Position numbers and translations under genes: made by a program
The notes under the pieces: generated by a model
What the model was told of the DNA's origin: nothing
Databases searched by the model: none
The model's input: the letters and a program-made list of their open reading frames with translations, nothing else
Shown here: piece by piece, positions 1-9,113 of the stretch
How the letters are laid out: every line of letters starts with the position of its first letter
Position numbering within the stretch: position 1 is the first letter of the stretch
NCBI RefSeq assembly: GCF_900103615.1
Contig: NZ_FNGW01000003.1
Coordinates: 460,705 to 524,704 of the forward strand
Length of the DNA: 64,000 nt
Origin: Romboutsia lituseburensis DSM 797
GTDB taxonomy: Bacteria; Bacillota; Clostridia; Peptostreptococcales; Peptostreptococcaceae
Reading direction: 5' to 3'

Positions 1-1136
1 ATTACTTCCCCCGTAAAGAATAGATTGTTTATAATTTTTGATTCCATATTTGATGAATTTATCTCTTTAACAGAAATACCACCACAGGTTACCTGAGAAG
101 TTTTTATTCCTTTACTTCCATTACATGTTAACTTCATATTTTTTATACTTTCTACTATTTTATTTTCGTCAGATTTAGTTAACTCATTTGCTTTTTTATC
201 TGTCAATTCTAATATAGAAAATACTTCCTTTAAGAAGTTTTGTGGTAATATTCCTTTCAAGTTATTTAACACATTTTTATTCGGGTTTTCTCTTATAGTG
301 TTAGATATTTCATCCACGCTGATATTTGGTAAAAAGTCTATATTTAATTCTAATTCATTTTCATCTATATATTTATTTATATGAGATGAAAACTTTAATA
401 CAGCTGGACCAGTTAAACCAAAATGAGCAAATAACATATCACCAATTATAGCTATTTTTTTCTTTTTTATTTTGCAAGAAATTTCTACATTTTGCATAGA
501 AATACCTTGTAAATTTTTAATCCACCCTTCTTTTACTGTAATAGGAGTAAGAGCTGGATAAATTTTAGTTATAGTATGATTGTATTTTCTAAGTATTTCA
601 TACATCATACCATCTGAACCTGTATGAGGGTAGCTTTTACCACCAGTAGATATTATAACTTTGTCTGCTAGTAGTTTCTCACCATCTTCTATTTTTACTC
701 CTATTACAGAATCATTTTCTACTATAATGTCTACTACTTTTTTATTTAAAAGTATCTTTACTTTATTTTTAGTTAAGTCATGCCTTAACATGTCAATTAC
801 TTCTTCTGATTTATCTGATTTTGTATAAACTTTATGATCATTAAAGTCTTCTACTTTATACTCTAGACCATTTTGTTCTAAGTAAGATAACAAATTCATA
901 TTTGTAAAAGTATAAAAGCTACTATATAAAAATTTTTTGTTAGTTACTACTTTTTCAAAGAAGTCTTCAATATCCCTATTATTAGTGATGTTGCATCTTC
1001 CTCCACCAGTAACTTTTAATTTTTTACCTAACTCTTCATTACGATCTATCAATATAACCTCATGATTATTTTTTGAAGCTGAAATAGCTGCCATCATTCC
1101 TGATGGACCTGCTCCAACTACGATTACTTTAGCCAT
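1..1136 (-). CDS. HI0933/BaiN-type FAD flavoprotein, 3' end cut off
   Basis: Probable NAD(P)/FAD-dependent oxidoreductase of the HI0933-like (aminoacetone-oxidase/BaiN) family, a cytoplasmic two-dinucleotide-fold flavoprotein. The start MAKVIVVGAGPSGMMAAIS is a Rossmann FAD-binding GxGxxG motif, followed near residue 40 by the family motif KKLKVTGGGRCNITN and later by STGGKSYPHTGSDG. About 378 residues are present. The family runs to roughly 405-415, so only the C-terminus is lost beyond base 1. The ATG lies 10 bp after the stop of the histidine phosphatase gene on the same strand, so the two are probably co-transcribed. The family is clear; the substrate is not known from sequence. Confidence 0.9.
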   Translation of the reverse strand, partial: MAKVIVVGAGPSGMMAAISASKNNHEVILIDRNEELGKKLKVTGGGRCNITNNRDIEDFFEKVVTNKKFLYSSFYTFTNMNLLSYLEQNGLEYKVEDFNDHKVYTKSDKSEEVIDMLRHDLTKNKVKILLNKKVVDIIVENDSVIGVKIEDGEKLLADKVIISTGGKSYPHTGSDGMMYEILRKYNHTITKIYPALTPITVKEGWIKNLQGISMQNVEISCKIKKKKIAIIGDMLFAHFGLTGPAVLKFSSHINKYIDENELELNIDFLPNISVDEISNTIRENPNKNVLNNLKGILPQNFLKEVFSILELTDKKANELTKSDENKIVESIKNMKLTCNGSKGIKTSQVTCGGISVKEINSSNMESKIINNLFFTGEV

Positions 1137-1146
1137 AAATTTACTC

Positions 1147-1788
1147 CTATTCCAATGCTGAGTTATTTATTTTCTCATTATTTTTTATATGACTTGTATC
1201 ATTCATTTTTAATACTACAGGACCATAATCTCTGAATTCAACCATATTTAAAGCTGTATTGTCTTGTTTTATTCTATAGATATTTTCCATTCCTGAGTTT
1301 AAGAAAGATAATAGCATAACTCTAACTGTTACAGAATGACTTACAAGTAATATATGTTTATTATCGTATTTTTCATTTATTTCCTTTATAAAACTATCTA
1401 CTCTTTCCTTTATTATATGAAGAGTCTCTCCACCTTCTATATTTACTAGATGTGGCTCATTTCTCCATGTAGTATAAGTATCTAAATGGTCTTTTTTTAT
1501 TTCTTCGATTAATAGACCTTCCCATGCTCCAAATCCCATTTCTCTAAGTGATGGAGTTTGTTTTACTTCTATTCCTATTTTTTGTCCAACTATTTCAGCT
1601 GTTTGAACAGCTCTTCCTAAATCACTGCTATATATCAAATCTATCGGATAATTTAACATAGCTTCTGCAAGTTCTAAAGCTTGTTCTTCTCCTTTTTTAG
1701 TTAAATCTGAATTTCCATGTCCTTGAGTCTTTCCTAATATATTCCAATTAGTTTGTCCATGTCTTACTATGTAAAAAGTATTTGCCAC
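1147..1788 (-). CDS. Histidine phosphatase family protein (GpmB/CobC-like)
   Basis: A 213-residue cytoplasmic phosphatase or mutase of the histidine phosphatase superfamily. The phospho-accepting RHG is at residues 9-11, the EMGFGAWEG motif supplies the catalytic acid near residue 83, and LVSHSVTVR near residue 148 carries the second catalytic His. Length and motifs fit the cofactor-independent phosphoglycerate-mutase-like branch, most of whose members are broad phosphatases (sugar phosphates, alpha-ribazole phosphate). No cobalamin genes are nearby, so a CobC role is not supported. It is first in a two-gene unit with the flavoprotein. Family certain, substrate unknown. Confidence 0.9.
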   Translation of the reverse strand: MANTFYIVRHGQTNWNILGKTQGHGNSDLTKKGEEQALELAEAMLNYPIDLIYSSDLGRAVQTAEIVGQKIGIEVKQTPSLREMGFGAWEGLLIEEIKKDHLDTYTTWRNEPHLVNIEGGETLHIIKERVDSFIKEINEKYDNKHILLVSHSVTVRVMLLSFLNSGMENIYRIKQDNTALNMVEFRDYGPVVLKMNDTSHIKNNEKINNSALE

Positions 1789-1890
1789 TGTTATGTCCTC
1801 CTAAATTGTAATTATTTTAAACGTTTATCAAAACTTTATTATACCATAAACACGTTCTATTAAAAAGATTAATAAAATTTTATAGTAAAT

Positions 1891-2712
1891 TTATCCCTTA
1901 TCTATTAATATTTCTATTTGAGCTAAAGATTTAATTTCTCCATAACTGTTAGCTCTTGTCATTATGGATACTTCATGAAAATCTCCTTTTGTTTTTATAT
2001 TATTTATTTTTATGTACTCTTTCATTATGTCATAATATTTTTTAGTATCATAAAAAGTATCATCAAAATATAAAGTTAAATAGTCTCCTTTAGGTAAAGT
2101 TATTATTTCTTTATCTGTATTTAAAATATTATCTAACTTTATCATTGTCTTTATATAAGTTAACTTATCTTTATTCATTAAATCGTCATAAGATGTAGCA
2201 AATACTATTTTATAATTAAAGCTATCATAAATTTTTTCTACTTCTAAAAGAGTTTTTCTTAAATTCATTTCAAATTCTTCATTATATCTTCCTGAGTAAT
2301 CATATTTTATTAATTTTCTCATCTCATTATGTTTTGTAAACACAGTGTTCATACCTTTATTTAAAGAGTCTATTATATCATTTTCCAGATTTTCTATACT
2401 ATTTTTTATAGAATTTAATTCATATAGTTTTTTATTTATTATTTCTTTTTGATTATTAAAAGTATTTAAGATAGATTCTAAAGAATCATAGTCGTTCATA
2501 ACGTCCTTTATTTCATCTAATGGTATTCCTATTGCCCTGCATTTTTTTATTATATCCATTTTTATAAAGCTTTTCATAGAATAATATCTATATCCCGTTT
2601 TTTCATTTATATAATCCGGTTTTAAAAGATCTTGTCTATCATAATGCCTTAATGTTTCAATAGATACGTTATTAAGTTTTGCCATTTCTCCTATTGAAAA
2701 ATATTTTTCCAT
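1891..2712 (-). CDS. MerR-family transcriptional regulator with effector-binding C-terminus
   Basis: DNA-binding regulator of about 273 residues. The N-terminus FSIGEMAKLNNVSIETLRHYD is a MerR winged helix, followed by the GYRYYS wing and an antiparallel coiled coil around residues 75-130. The remaining ~140 residues resemble the GyrI/BmrR-type ligand-binding domain of multidrug regulators. I place the start at MEKYFSIG because AGAGGTG sits 5-6 bp before this ATG; a start nine codons upstream would have no such site. It is transcribed in the same direction as the upstream MATE exporter, which it may control. That link is inferred from adjacency only. Confidence 0.85.
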   Translation of the reverse strand: MEKYFSIGEMAKLNNVSIETLRHYDRQDLLKPDYINEKTGYRYYSMKSFIKMDIIKKCRAIGIPLDEIKDVMNDYDSLESILNTFNNQKEIINKKLYELNSIKNSIENLENDIIDSLNKGMNTVFTKHNEMRKLIKYDYSGRYNEEFEMNLRKTLLEVEKIYDSFNYKIVFATSYDDLMNKDKLTYIKTMIKLDNILNTDKEIITLPKGDYLTLYFDDTFYDTKKYYDIMKEYIKINNIKTKGDFHEVSIMTRANSYGEIKSLAQIEILIDKG

Positions 2713-2810
2713 GTAATCACCTCTATATAATTTTAACAATATATAATATTATACAAAAAACAACAACTTATATTAAACCTATTTGTAATATTATTATATT
2801 TATCCAAACA

Positions 2811-2837
2811 AAAAAGGAGTTTAAAAACTCCTTTTTA
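2811..2837 (-). terminator. Intrinsic terminator of the MATE gene
   Basis: AAAAAGGAGTTT pairs with AAACTCCTTTTT in a tight stem ending in a T run on the minus strand, 27 bp after the exporter stop. It separates the exporter from the MerR gene. Confidence 0.75.
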
Positions 2838-2863
2838 TTATAATATGCTATATTTTTCTATTT

Positions 2864-4183
2864 TTATGCTACTTCATAAACATGTTCTATAGACTTGTTA
2901 GTAGAAGTATTTATATTTGATATTATATTTATTGCTACAAATGTTAAGCATTCTGAAAGTAGTGTTCCTGCCCATATTCCATTTGCACCAAATATCTTTG
3001 AAAGTACTATTAAAGATATTGGTAAGAATATTACTGATCTAAATAAACATATTATTGTAGATAATTTAGGCATTTCTATAGCTTGATAGTACACTATAGT
3101 TCCTATATTTAAACCTACAAAGAAATAACTTAAACTTGTAAGTCTAACACCAAAGTAAGCTATTTCTAAAACTTTAGGATCATTTGTAAATATAGATATT
3201 AGCTCTCTTCCAAATAAATAACAAACTAAAACGAAAAATCCAGTTGTTATTATAGATGCAATACTGTTTATTTTATAAAACCCTAAAACTTTATCGATGT
3301 CTTTTTTACCAAAATTATAGCTTATAAGTGGTTGCGCTCCTAATGTTAAACCAAATAATACCATGTAAATGTTAGTTCCTATATAATTTATTATACTATA
3401 TGAAGCTACACCAATTTCACCCATAACTTTTACTAAAACTACATTGTGTATTAAAACTATAAATGAAAAACTTATTTGAGATAAAAATGATGGGAATCCT
3501 ATTTTTAATAAGTTATTTATAGTCTCAAGTTCTAAATTTACTCTACCAAAAGATAAGTAACCTTTTTGCTTTAAAAAATGAGGTAATAACATTGCAACTG
3601 TCACTATTTGTCCAAGACCTGTTGCTATTGCTGCTCCTTTTATTCCTAAACCGAATTTAAATATAAATACATAATCAAGTATTACATTTGTTATAGCTCC
3701 AGCTATAGTCGATATCATTGCAAGCTTAGGTCTATTATCATTTCTTACAAAACTATTTAAAACTATACCAACTAAGTTAGGTATACAGAATAAAGCATAG
3801 TATCTTAAATAGTCTACTGATAAGTTATGAAGTGTATTTGTCGCTCCTAGAACTTTTACTATTCCATCTGTAAATAATACACACACAATACTTATTATTA
3901 TCGATAATAATAATAAAAACTTACATACTTGTCTAAAAATATTTACGGCCTTTTCTATATTCTTAGCACCAATATTCTTAGAAACCAATGCTCCACCACC
4001 AACGGCCATCATATTCGCTATACCAACTAGCATTACTGTAAATGGTAAAACTATGTTAACAGCTGCAAGAGCATTATCTCCTACACCTTGTCCAACAAAT
4101 ATACCATCAACTATTGTATAAAGTGCTGATACTAACATAGCAAATGCAGATGGTACAGCATACTTTAAAAATTCACTAACCAT
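2864..4183 (-). CDS. MATE-family multidrug/Na+ antiporter
   Basis: A 439-residue polytopic membrane protein with about 12 hydrophobic segments in two similar halves. Halves begin around KYAVPSAFAMLVSALYTIVDGIF and KIGFPSFLSQISFSFI, the usual MATE layout, and GQGVGDNALAAVNIVLP is the conserved first-loop motif. It would expel cationic drugs or metabolites by H+ or Na+ exchange at the cytoplasmic membrane. AGAAGAGGTG precedes the ATG at good distance. Its substrate cannot be told from sequence; the downstream MerR gene with a BmrR-like sensor domain suggests a drug-responsive pair. Confidence 0.9.
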   Translation of the reverse strand: MVSEFLKYAVPSAFAMLVSALYTIVDGIFVGQGVGDNALAAVNIVLPFTVMLVGIANMMAVGGGALVSKNIGAKNIEKAVNIFRQVCKFLLLLSIIISIVCVLFTDGIVKVLGATNTLHNLSVDYLRYYALFCIPNLVGIVLNSFVRNDNRPKLAMISTIAGAITNVILDYVFIFKFGLGIKGAAIATGLGQIVTVAMLLPHFLKQKGYLSFGRVNLELETINNLLKIGFPSFLSQISFSFIVLIHNVVLVKVMGEIGVASYSIINYIGTNIYMVLFGLTLGAQPLISYNFGKKDIDKVLGFYKINSIASIITTGFFVLVCYLFGRELISIFTNDPKVLEIAYFGVRLTSLSYFFVGLNIGTIVYYQAIEMPKLSTIICLFRSVIFLPISLIVLSKIFGANGIWAGTLLSECLTFVAINIISNINTSTNKSIEHVYEVA

Positions 4184-4390
4184 ACGAATTCACCTCTTCT
4201 AATATTATTCCTTTAAAAATTATAAACTCTTTTGTAACAAAAGAGTCAATATTTTTAAATTGTTAAGTTTTTAATTTTTAGAAAGGTTATTTTTTCCATT
4301 TATATTAATTAAATGATATAATAGTTATTTGTTAAGACTATTGATATATATTGATAATTTTAGTCATTAATTTTGGAAAGGAGATATTTT

Positions 4391-5560
4391 ATGTTTTCTA
4401 ATTTATTAATTAAATTTTTTATTAAAAATAATGAAGATATCCAAAATGAAGAGGTTCGAAATAAGTATGGATATTTAGCTGGTGCTGTAGGGATAGTTGC
4501 TAATTTGTTATTATTTATTGTAAAGATTTCAGTAGGTTTAATAACATCTAGTATAGCTGTTACCGCAGATGCATTTAACAATTTTTCTGATATGGCATCA
4601 TCTATAATAACTATGGTAGGTTTTAAACTTGCGAGCATGCCACCAGATAAGGAACATCCTTTTGGACATGGTAGATTAGAGTATATATCAGCTTTAGTGG
4701 TAGCTTTTATGGTTATGCTGGTTGGGATACAGTTTGTAAAATCATCAATTGAAAGAATTTTAAATCCTATTCCAGTAAAATTTCAACTAATACCTTTTAT
4801 TCTTTTATTTATTTCTATATTAGCTAAACTTTGGCTGAGCAATTTTAATAAATTTGTAGGAAATAAAATAAACTCATCAGCACTTAAAGCTGCTTCTGTT
4901 GATGCTTTAGGAGATGTATTTACTTCTTCTTGCGTTGTTGTATCATTCTTAGCTGCTAGGTTTACTAATCTGCCTCTTGATGGTTATATTGGTATACTGG
5001 TTTCTCTTGCTATATTGTATGCAGGATTTACGTTAGTCAAAGAAACTATAAGTCCACTCCTAGGAGAAGCACCTGACTTAGATCTTGTGCAAAAAATCAA
5101 TGAATATGTCTTATCTTATGAACATATTAGTGGTGTACATGACTTAATTGTACATAATTACGGTGTCGGAAGATGTATAGCTTCTCTTCATGCTGAAATT
5201 CCATCTAATATAAATATTATGACTATTCACGATATTATTGATAAAGCTGAAAGAGAAATTTCTAAAGAGTTAAAAATTCATTTAGTTATTCATATGGACC
5301 CTGTATGCGTTGAGACTAAAGAAGTATCAGAAGCTAGAGAAGAAATTCAAAATATCATAGATTCTAATTCTAATATCAAGTCTATGCATGATTTTAGAGT
5401 TGTAGGAGACGGAGATAAAAAAAATTTAGTTTTTGACATTGTTGTATTCCATGAAAATAAAGTTAGTGATGATGACTTAATAGACTATATTAATAATGAA
5501 ATAAAATCTATTCATCCTCAATATAACTGTATTATTACTGTAGACCGAGAATATCATTAA
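4391..5560 (+). CDS. Cation diffusion facilitator (CDF) metal exporter
   Basis: A membrane protein of about 389 residues in the CDF family, exporting Zn2+, Fe2+, Mn2+ or similar ions by proton antiport. Six hydrophobic segments are followed by a ~180-residue cytoplasmic ferredoxin-like domain. The metal-site aspartates are visible as TADAFNNFSDMASS in TM2 and SVDALGDVFTSS in TM5, with HPFGHGR in the TM2-TM3 loop. AAAGGAGATATTTT precedes the ATG at 4391; an upstream in-frame TTG would fall before this site and is rejected. The Crp/Fnr gene follows after 35 bp on the same strand and is probably co-transcribed. Confidence 0.92.
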   Translation: MFSNLLIKFFIKNNEDIQNEEVRNKYGYLAGAVGIVANLLLFIVKISVGLITSSIAVTADAFNNFSDMASSIITMVGFKLASMPPDKEHPFGHGRLEYISALVVAFMVMLVGIQFVKSSIERILNPIPVKFQLIPFILLFISILAKLWLSNFNKFVGNKINSSALKAASVDALGDVFTSSCVVVSFLAARFTNLPLDGYIGILVSLAILYAGFTLVKETISPLLGEAPDLDLVQKINEYVLSYEHISGVHDLIVHNYGVGRCIASLHAEIPSNINIMTIHDIIDKAEREISKELKIHLVIHMDPVCVETKEVSEAREEIQNIIDSNSNIKSMHDFRVVGDGDKKNLVFDIVVFHENKVSDDDLIDYINNEIKSIHPQYNCIITVDREYH

Positions 5561-5595
5561 CCATACAATGAGTGTATATTTATAGGAGGAATTTT

Positions 5596-6276
5596 ATGAA
5601 TGTTTGGAGTGAATTAATTAACCTATATCCATTTTTAGATAAGCTGAATGCAAAATCTCAAACTATAATAAAAAATGCTTTAATTGTAAAAGATTTCAAT
5701 GAAGGTTACACTTTAATTCATGAAGGAGCTTCTTGTTTAGGTTTTTCATTGATAATTAAAGGTTCCATTAGAGTGTATAAACTTTCAGATAAGGGACGAG
5801 AAGCTACACTGTACAAATTAAATGCAGGTGATACGTGTTATCTATCTATGTCTTGTATGCTTAGTGAAGATTCTTATCCAGCTTTTGCAGAAGTTTTAGA
5901 ACAATCTATAATTGTTTTTATACCAAGTAATATATTTAATGAATTTGTTTATAATACATTAGATTTCCAAAAGTATATATTTAAAAATCTTTATAGTAAA
6001 TTTAATGACGTTTTAGGTGTTCTAGAAGAAATTGCATTTGAAAGAATTGATGTTAGAGTTGCTAAATACTTACTTTTAACATCTCAAAAAACTAATAATA
6101 GTAAATTTATATACCTAACTCAAGAAAAAATTGCACAAGAGCTTGGAACTAGTAGAGAAGTTATTAGCAGAATGCTTACTGATTTTAAAAATAAAGAAAT
6201 AATAACTTCTCAAAGAGGAAAAATCACTATATTAGATTTTGAAAAACTTAAATCTATATCTAGCTTAGTAAAATAA
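5596..6276 (+). CDS. Crp/Fnr-family transcriptional regulator
   Basis: A 226-residue regulator. Residues ~1-135 form a cyclic-nucleotide-binding-type beta barrel (LIHEGASCLGFSLIIKGSIRVY) and the C-terminus is a Crp-type winged helix (LTQEKIAQELGTSREVISRMLTDFK). No N-terminal cysteine cluster for an Fnr-type iron-sulfur centre is seen; cysteines near residues 50, 85 and 89 could be redox or metal sensitive. TATAGGAGGAATTTT sets the ATG at 5596. The gene follows a CDF exporter, so a metal or redox role is plausible but unproven. Confidence 0.9.
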   Translation: MNVWSELINLYPFLDKLNAKSQTIIKNALIVKDFNEGYTLIHEGASCLGFSLIIKGSIRVYKLSDKGREATLYKLNAGDTCYLSMSCMLSEDSYPAFAEVLEQSIIVFIPSNIFNEFVYNTLDFQKYIFKNLYSKFNDVLGVLEEIAFERIDVRVAKYLLLTSQKTNNSKFIYLTQEKIAQELGTSREVISRMLTDFKNKEIITSQRGKITILDFEKLKSISSLVK

Positions 6277-6277
6277 T

Positions 6278-6317
6278 AAAAGGAGCAAATCTCTATATTG
6301 AGAATGCTCCTTTTTTG
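6278..6317. terminator. Bidirectional terminator
   Basis: AAAGGAGCA and TGCTCCTTT form a stem with an AATCTCTATATTGAGAA-type loop that can itself pair. A and T runs on either side suit both the Crp-type gene (+) and the wall hydrolase (-). Confidence 0.75.
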
Positions 6318-6339
6318 TTTTTATAGCTGGTATTATTTA

Positions 6340-7707
6340 TTATAATACTCTTTTAGCCCATAAATACACTCCATTCCAATAAGATGTATTTATATTTGTT
6401 CTTTTTACAACATCACCTGGCTTAGGTGCATGTATCATTTCACCATTTCCTATGTATATACCTACATGACTAACGCTTCCGCTTCCATCTGTACTTGAGA
6501 AGATTAAGTCACCTGGTTGAAGGTTTGATCTACTTACAGTTGTTCCATACCCAGATTGTTCTCTTGAAGTTCTAGGTAAATTAACACCTGCAGCATTTTT
6601 ATATACATAATAAGTTAATCCTGAACAGTCAAATGAACTTGGACCTTCAGCTCCCCATACATATGGTTTACCTAATTGTTGCTTAGCTAAATTAACTACA
6701 GCTTCTCTAGCATTAGTTGATGGTTTTTCATTTTCATCTCCACCACCTGGATTTCCTCCTAGAGAGATATAATCAGAACTAGCCCAGCCTATTTTTCCAC
6801 TAGACAGTTTTACTTTATACCATCCATTTGATTTTGCTATTAACTCTACAGTTTGATTTCTTTGTAACGTTGCTATAACAGAATAACTAGTTCCAGCTCC
6901 ACTTCTTACATTTAATGAACTAGCAGTAACAGTTCCATATCCTGACACTGACTCTTCTCCAGATCCACCTGAGTTTCCACCAGATCCACCTAAGCTTATA
7001 TAATCAGCACTAGCCCAACCTACTTGGCCATTTGATAATTTTACTTTATACCATCCATTTGATTTTGCTATTAATTCTACACTATTATTTTTGTATAGCT
7101 TTCCTACTATAGAATAGCTAGTTCCAGCTCCACTTCTTACATTTAATGCAGATGTTGTAACTGTTCCATATCCTGATACTGACTCTTCTCCAGATCCACC
7201 TGAGTTTCCACCAGATCCACCTAAGCTTATATAATCAGCACTAGCCCAGCCTATTTTTCCACTAGACAGTTTTACTTTATACCATCCATTTGATTTTGCT
7301 ATTAACTCTACGCTATTATTTCTATAAAGTTTTCCTACTATAGAATGACTAGTTCCAGCTCCGCTTCTTACATTTAATGCATCTGCTGTAACTGTTCCAT
7401 AACCTGATATTGATTCTTCTCCAGAACCACTTTCAGATCCCCCTATTTTTATATAATCATTACTAGCCCATCCTGTTGTTCCATTTGATAGTTTAACTTT
7501 ATACCACCCATTTGATGAATCTAGTATATCAACTGTATTCCCTCTATATAATTTACCTATTATTGAGTTAGAAGTACCTGGTGCACTTCTTACATTCAAT
7601 ACATCTGTAGTTACTATTCCACTTTCATTTGCATAAGCGTTTGTAGCCCCCATAGTAAGTGCTACAGTACTTAGTCCTATAGACATAACTATGTTTTTCT
7701 TTACCAT
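6340..7707 (-). CDS. Secreted NlpC/P60 endopeptidase with four SH3b repeats
   Basis: A 455-residue exported peptidoglycan hydrolase. A signal peptide ends near AYA (residues 24-26). Four bacterial SH3 domains (each with LNVRSxxGTSxSIIG and GWYKVKLS..GWAS) cover residues ~30-325 and are separated by Gly/Ser linkers. A C-terminal NlpC/P60 domain carries the catalytic Cys361 (FDCSGL), His414 (SHVGIY) and His426. Such enzymes cleave gamma-D-Glu to diamino-acid bonds in stem peptides. Repeats 2 and 3 are nearly identical in DNA, with a unit of 231 bp (77 codons). The upstream WalR-like box array suggests control by the essential wall two-component system. Confidence 0.95.
   Translation of the reverse strand: MVKKNIVMSIGLSTVALTMGATNAYANESGIVTTDVLNVRSAPGTSNSIIGKLYRGNTVDILDSSNGWYKVKLSNGTTGWASNDYIKIGGSESGSGEESISGYGTVTADALNVRSGAGTSHSIVGKLYRNNSVELIAKSNGWYKVKLSSGKIGWASADYISLGGSGGNSGGSGEESVSGYGTVTTSALNVRSGAGTSYSIVGKLYKNNSVELIAKSNGWYKVKLSNGQVGWASADYISLGGSGGNSGGSGEESVSGYGTVTASSLNVRSGAGTSYSVIATLQRNQTVELIAKSNGWYKVKLSSGKIGWASSDYISLGGNPGGGDENEKPSTNAREAVVNLAKQQLGKPYVWGAEGPSSFDCSGLTYYVYKNAAGVNLPRTSREQSGYGTTVSRSNLQPGDLIFSSTDGSGSVSHVGIYIGNGEMIHAPKPGDVVKRTNINTSYWNGVYLWAKRVL
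6930..7255 (-). repeat. Near-identical 231-bp SH3-module repeats
   Basis: The linker plus SH3 start around 6961 recurs 231 bp away around 7192 with almost no changes over about 70 bp, including the codons of GGSGGNSGGSGEESVS. This points to recent in-frame duplication or gene conversion inside the wall hydrolase gene. Copy number may vary between strains. Confidence 0.8.
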
Positions 7708-7736
7708 ACCATTCCTCCTTAATATTATAAATTTTT

Positions 7737-7768
7737 AGAGATTAGTGATTTTTCGACACTTAATCTCT
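7737..7768 (-). promoter_or_regulatory. 5' UTR hairpin of the NlpC/P60 gene
   Basis: AGAGATTAAGTG and CACTAATCTCT (minus strand) form a stem with one bulge and an 8-9-nt loop between promoter and ribosome site. It has no T run, so it is probably a stability or translation element and not a terminator. Confidence 0.45.
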
Positions 7769-7775
7769 ATACTCA

Positions 7776-7848
7776 TACTACTATATAAATTTTCCTTTGT
7801 AAACAAAAAGTTACAAATTAATTACAAATATGTTACATTTTTGTTACC
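7776..7848 (-). promoter_or_regulatory. WalR-like operator array and promoter of the wall hydrolase
   Basis: On the minus strand GGTAAC, TGTAAC, TGTAAT and TGTAAC occur at an exact 11-bp spacing (plus-strand sites 7843, 7832, 7821, 7810). This matches the WalR/YycF consensus TGTWAH-N5-TGTWAH. Just downstream are TTTACA, a 17-bp spacer and TAGTAT as -35 and -10. Boxes immediately upstream of the -35 suit activation. Confidence 0.75.
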
Positions 7849-7911
7849 TTTTGTAATTAATTTGAAGGTATGATAAAAACTTTAATACTTAAAATATTTT
7901 TTCTATTATAT

Positions 7912-8910
7912 TTAATCAAAGCTGTTAAAATAGGATTCATTTGGCTCAAATAAATCTTTTTTATTTCTATTATGTCTGAATTTTGACATTTCTTCATATA
8001 TCTTAATTCTAGCTATATTTATATCTCCAATAGGTCTATGATCTAATAAGCTATGCCCTGGAGAAAAAGATAATATTTCTGCCAAGTCATATCTTTGTTT
8101 AGTTGTAAAAACCTGTACAGGAATTTTTATCTGACCTAATTTAATAAATGGAGCTTTTTTTTCATCCCATTTAACTGATGCATCATTTATAGGCATTTCT
8201 TTATCATTAGTTTGTATTTGAATCATAAAATCAAATACTGCTTCATTAGCTTTAAGATGTTTTTGCATATTACATGTCAAATAGTTTGATGTAAATTTTC
8301 TAGGTAATGTACTTTTGTATACTGATTTTGGAATTAAAGCATATTTAACCTTTTTATCTCCAAACATATATGGAGTAGTACTGTAATATTTTACATCTAG
8401 AGGGCTAGTTTCATGTTTCATATTCTTTAAGCTATTAATAATAGCTTTGAAGTTTCCATTGAAAAGAAATTTTGTACCAAGCATTATAGGATTTAATTTT
8501 GTTGTGTAATAAATAACATCATGAAAAAGTTTCAATGTTCCTATTGGCATAATTTCATTATTTATAAACAAAAAATCTTGAGTATATTTTTCATCATTAG
8601 TACATTTATTACCATGTACATTTAAAACTTTAATTGAAAAACCTCTAAAATCTCTATATTTGTCACTTTTAATTTTAGGATTAGAATTTGATACACGAAT
8701 AATAGCTGGATAAGTTTTATATTCATTAAATATACCTACTTTATATTCATCTGGTAAGTTTTTATCAACTATAAAATATGCTTTTAAAAGTCCAATACAT
8801 TTGGCATGAGCATCTCTTTTTGTATTGCCTTTAGAGTACTCTTTCATTAACTTTTTCTTTAACATCAATATAATGTTGTCTGTTAGCTGATCTTGATTAT
8901 ATCTACTCAT
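7912..8910 (-). CDS. Small catalase-fold haem protein
   Basis: A 332-residue protein related to the short catalase-like haem proteins. Catalase signatures are recognisable: KRDAHAKCIG matches the distal-histidine strand, RVSNSNPK...RDFRGFSIKV matches the RFS..RDxRGFxxKF core, and TQDFLFINNE matches QDFxxxN. FSPGHSLLDHRPIGDINIAR precedes R-I-K-I-Y, the R-x3-Y spacing of the proximal haem tyrosine. Full catalases are about 480 residues, and small relatives often act as peroxidases or on organic peroxides. No signal peptide. It stands alone between the hydrolase and clpB and is probably an oxidative-stress enzyme. Substrate uncertain. Confidence 0.8.
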   Translation of the reverse strand: MSRYNQDQLTDNIILMLKKKLMKEYSKGNTKRDAHAKCIGLLKAYFIVDKNLPDEYKVGIFNEYKTYPAIIRVSNSNPKIKSDKYRDFRGFSIKVLNVHGNKCTNDEKYTQDFLFINNEIMPIGTLKLFHDVIYYTTKLNPIMLGTKFLFNGNFKAIINSLKNMKHETSPLDVKYYSTTPYMFGDKKVKYALIPKSVYKSTLPRKFTSNYLTCNMQKHLKANEAVFDFMIQIQTNDKEMPINDASVKWDEKKAPFIKLGQIKIPVQVFTTKQRYDLAEILSFSPGHSLLDHRPIGDINIARIKIYEEMSKFRHNRNKKDLFEPNESYFNSFD

Positions 8911-9033
8911 CTTAAATCTCCTTATATTATAAATTTTATAATATATATTATTTACAGTTTGGCAAATTTAATTTAAATACTTACTCTAAGTTAGTTATAA
9001 TCAATATTTTATGTAGTATAAGTACTTAATAAT

Positions 9034-9094
9034 AAAAAGGAAATATCTACAATACTAAATTATTAAAATTTTTTAGTATTGGATATTTCCTTTT
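9034..9094 (-). terminator. clpB terminator
   Basis: AAAAGGAAATATC and GATATTTCCTTTT, extended by ACTAAA/TTTAGT, form a long interrupted stem just after the clpB stop, with a T run on the minus strand. Confidence 0.8.
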
Positions 9095-9113
9095 ATTTAA
9101 ATATATTTTATTG

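Noticed and set aside
7708..7911. c-di-AMP (ydaO) riboswitch before the NlpC/P60 gene
   Set aside because: The leader downstream of the promoter is under 80 nt with one simple hairpin, too short and lacking the motif's conserved blocks.
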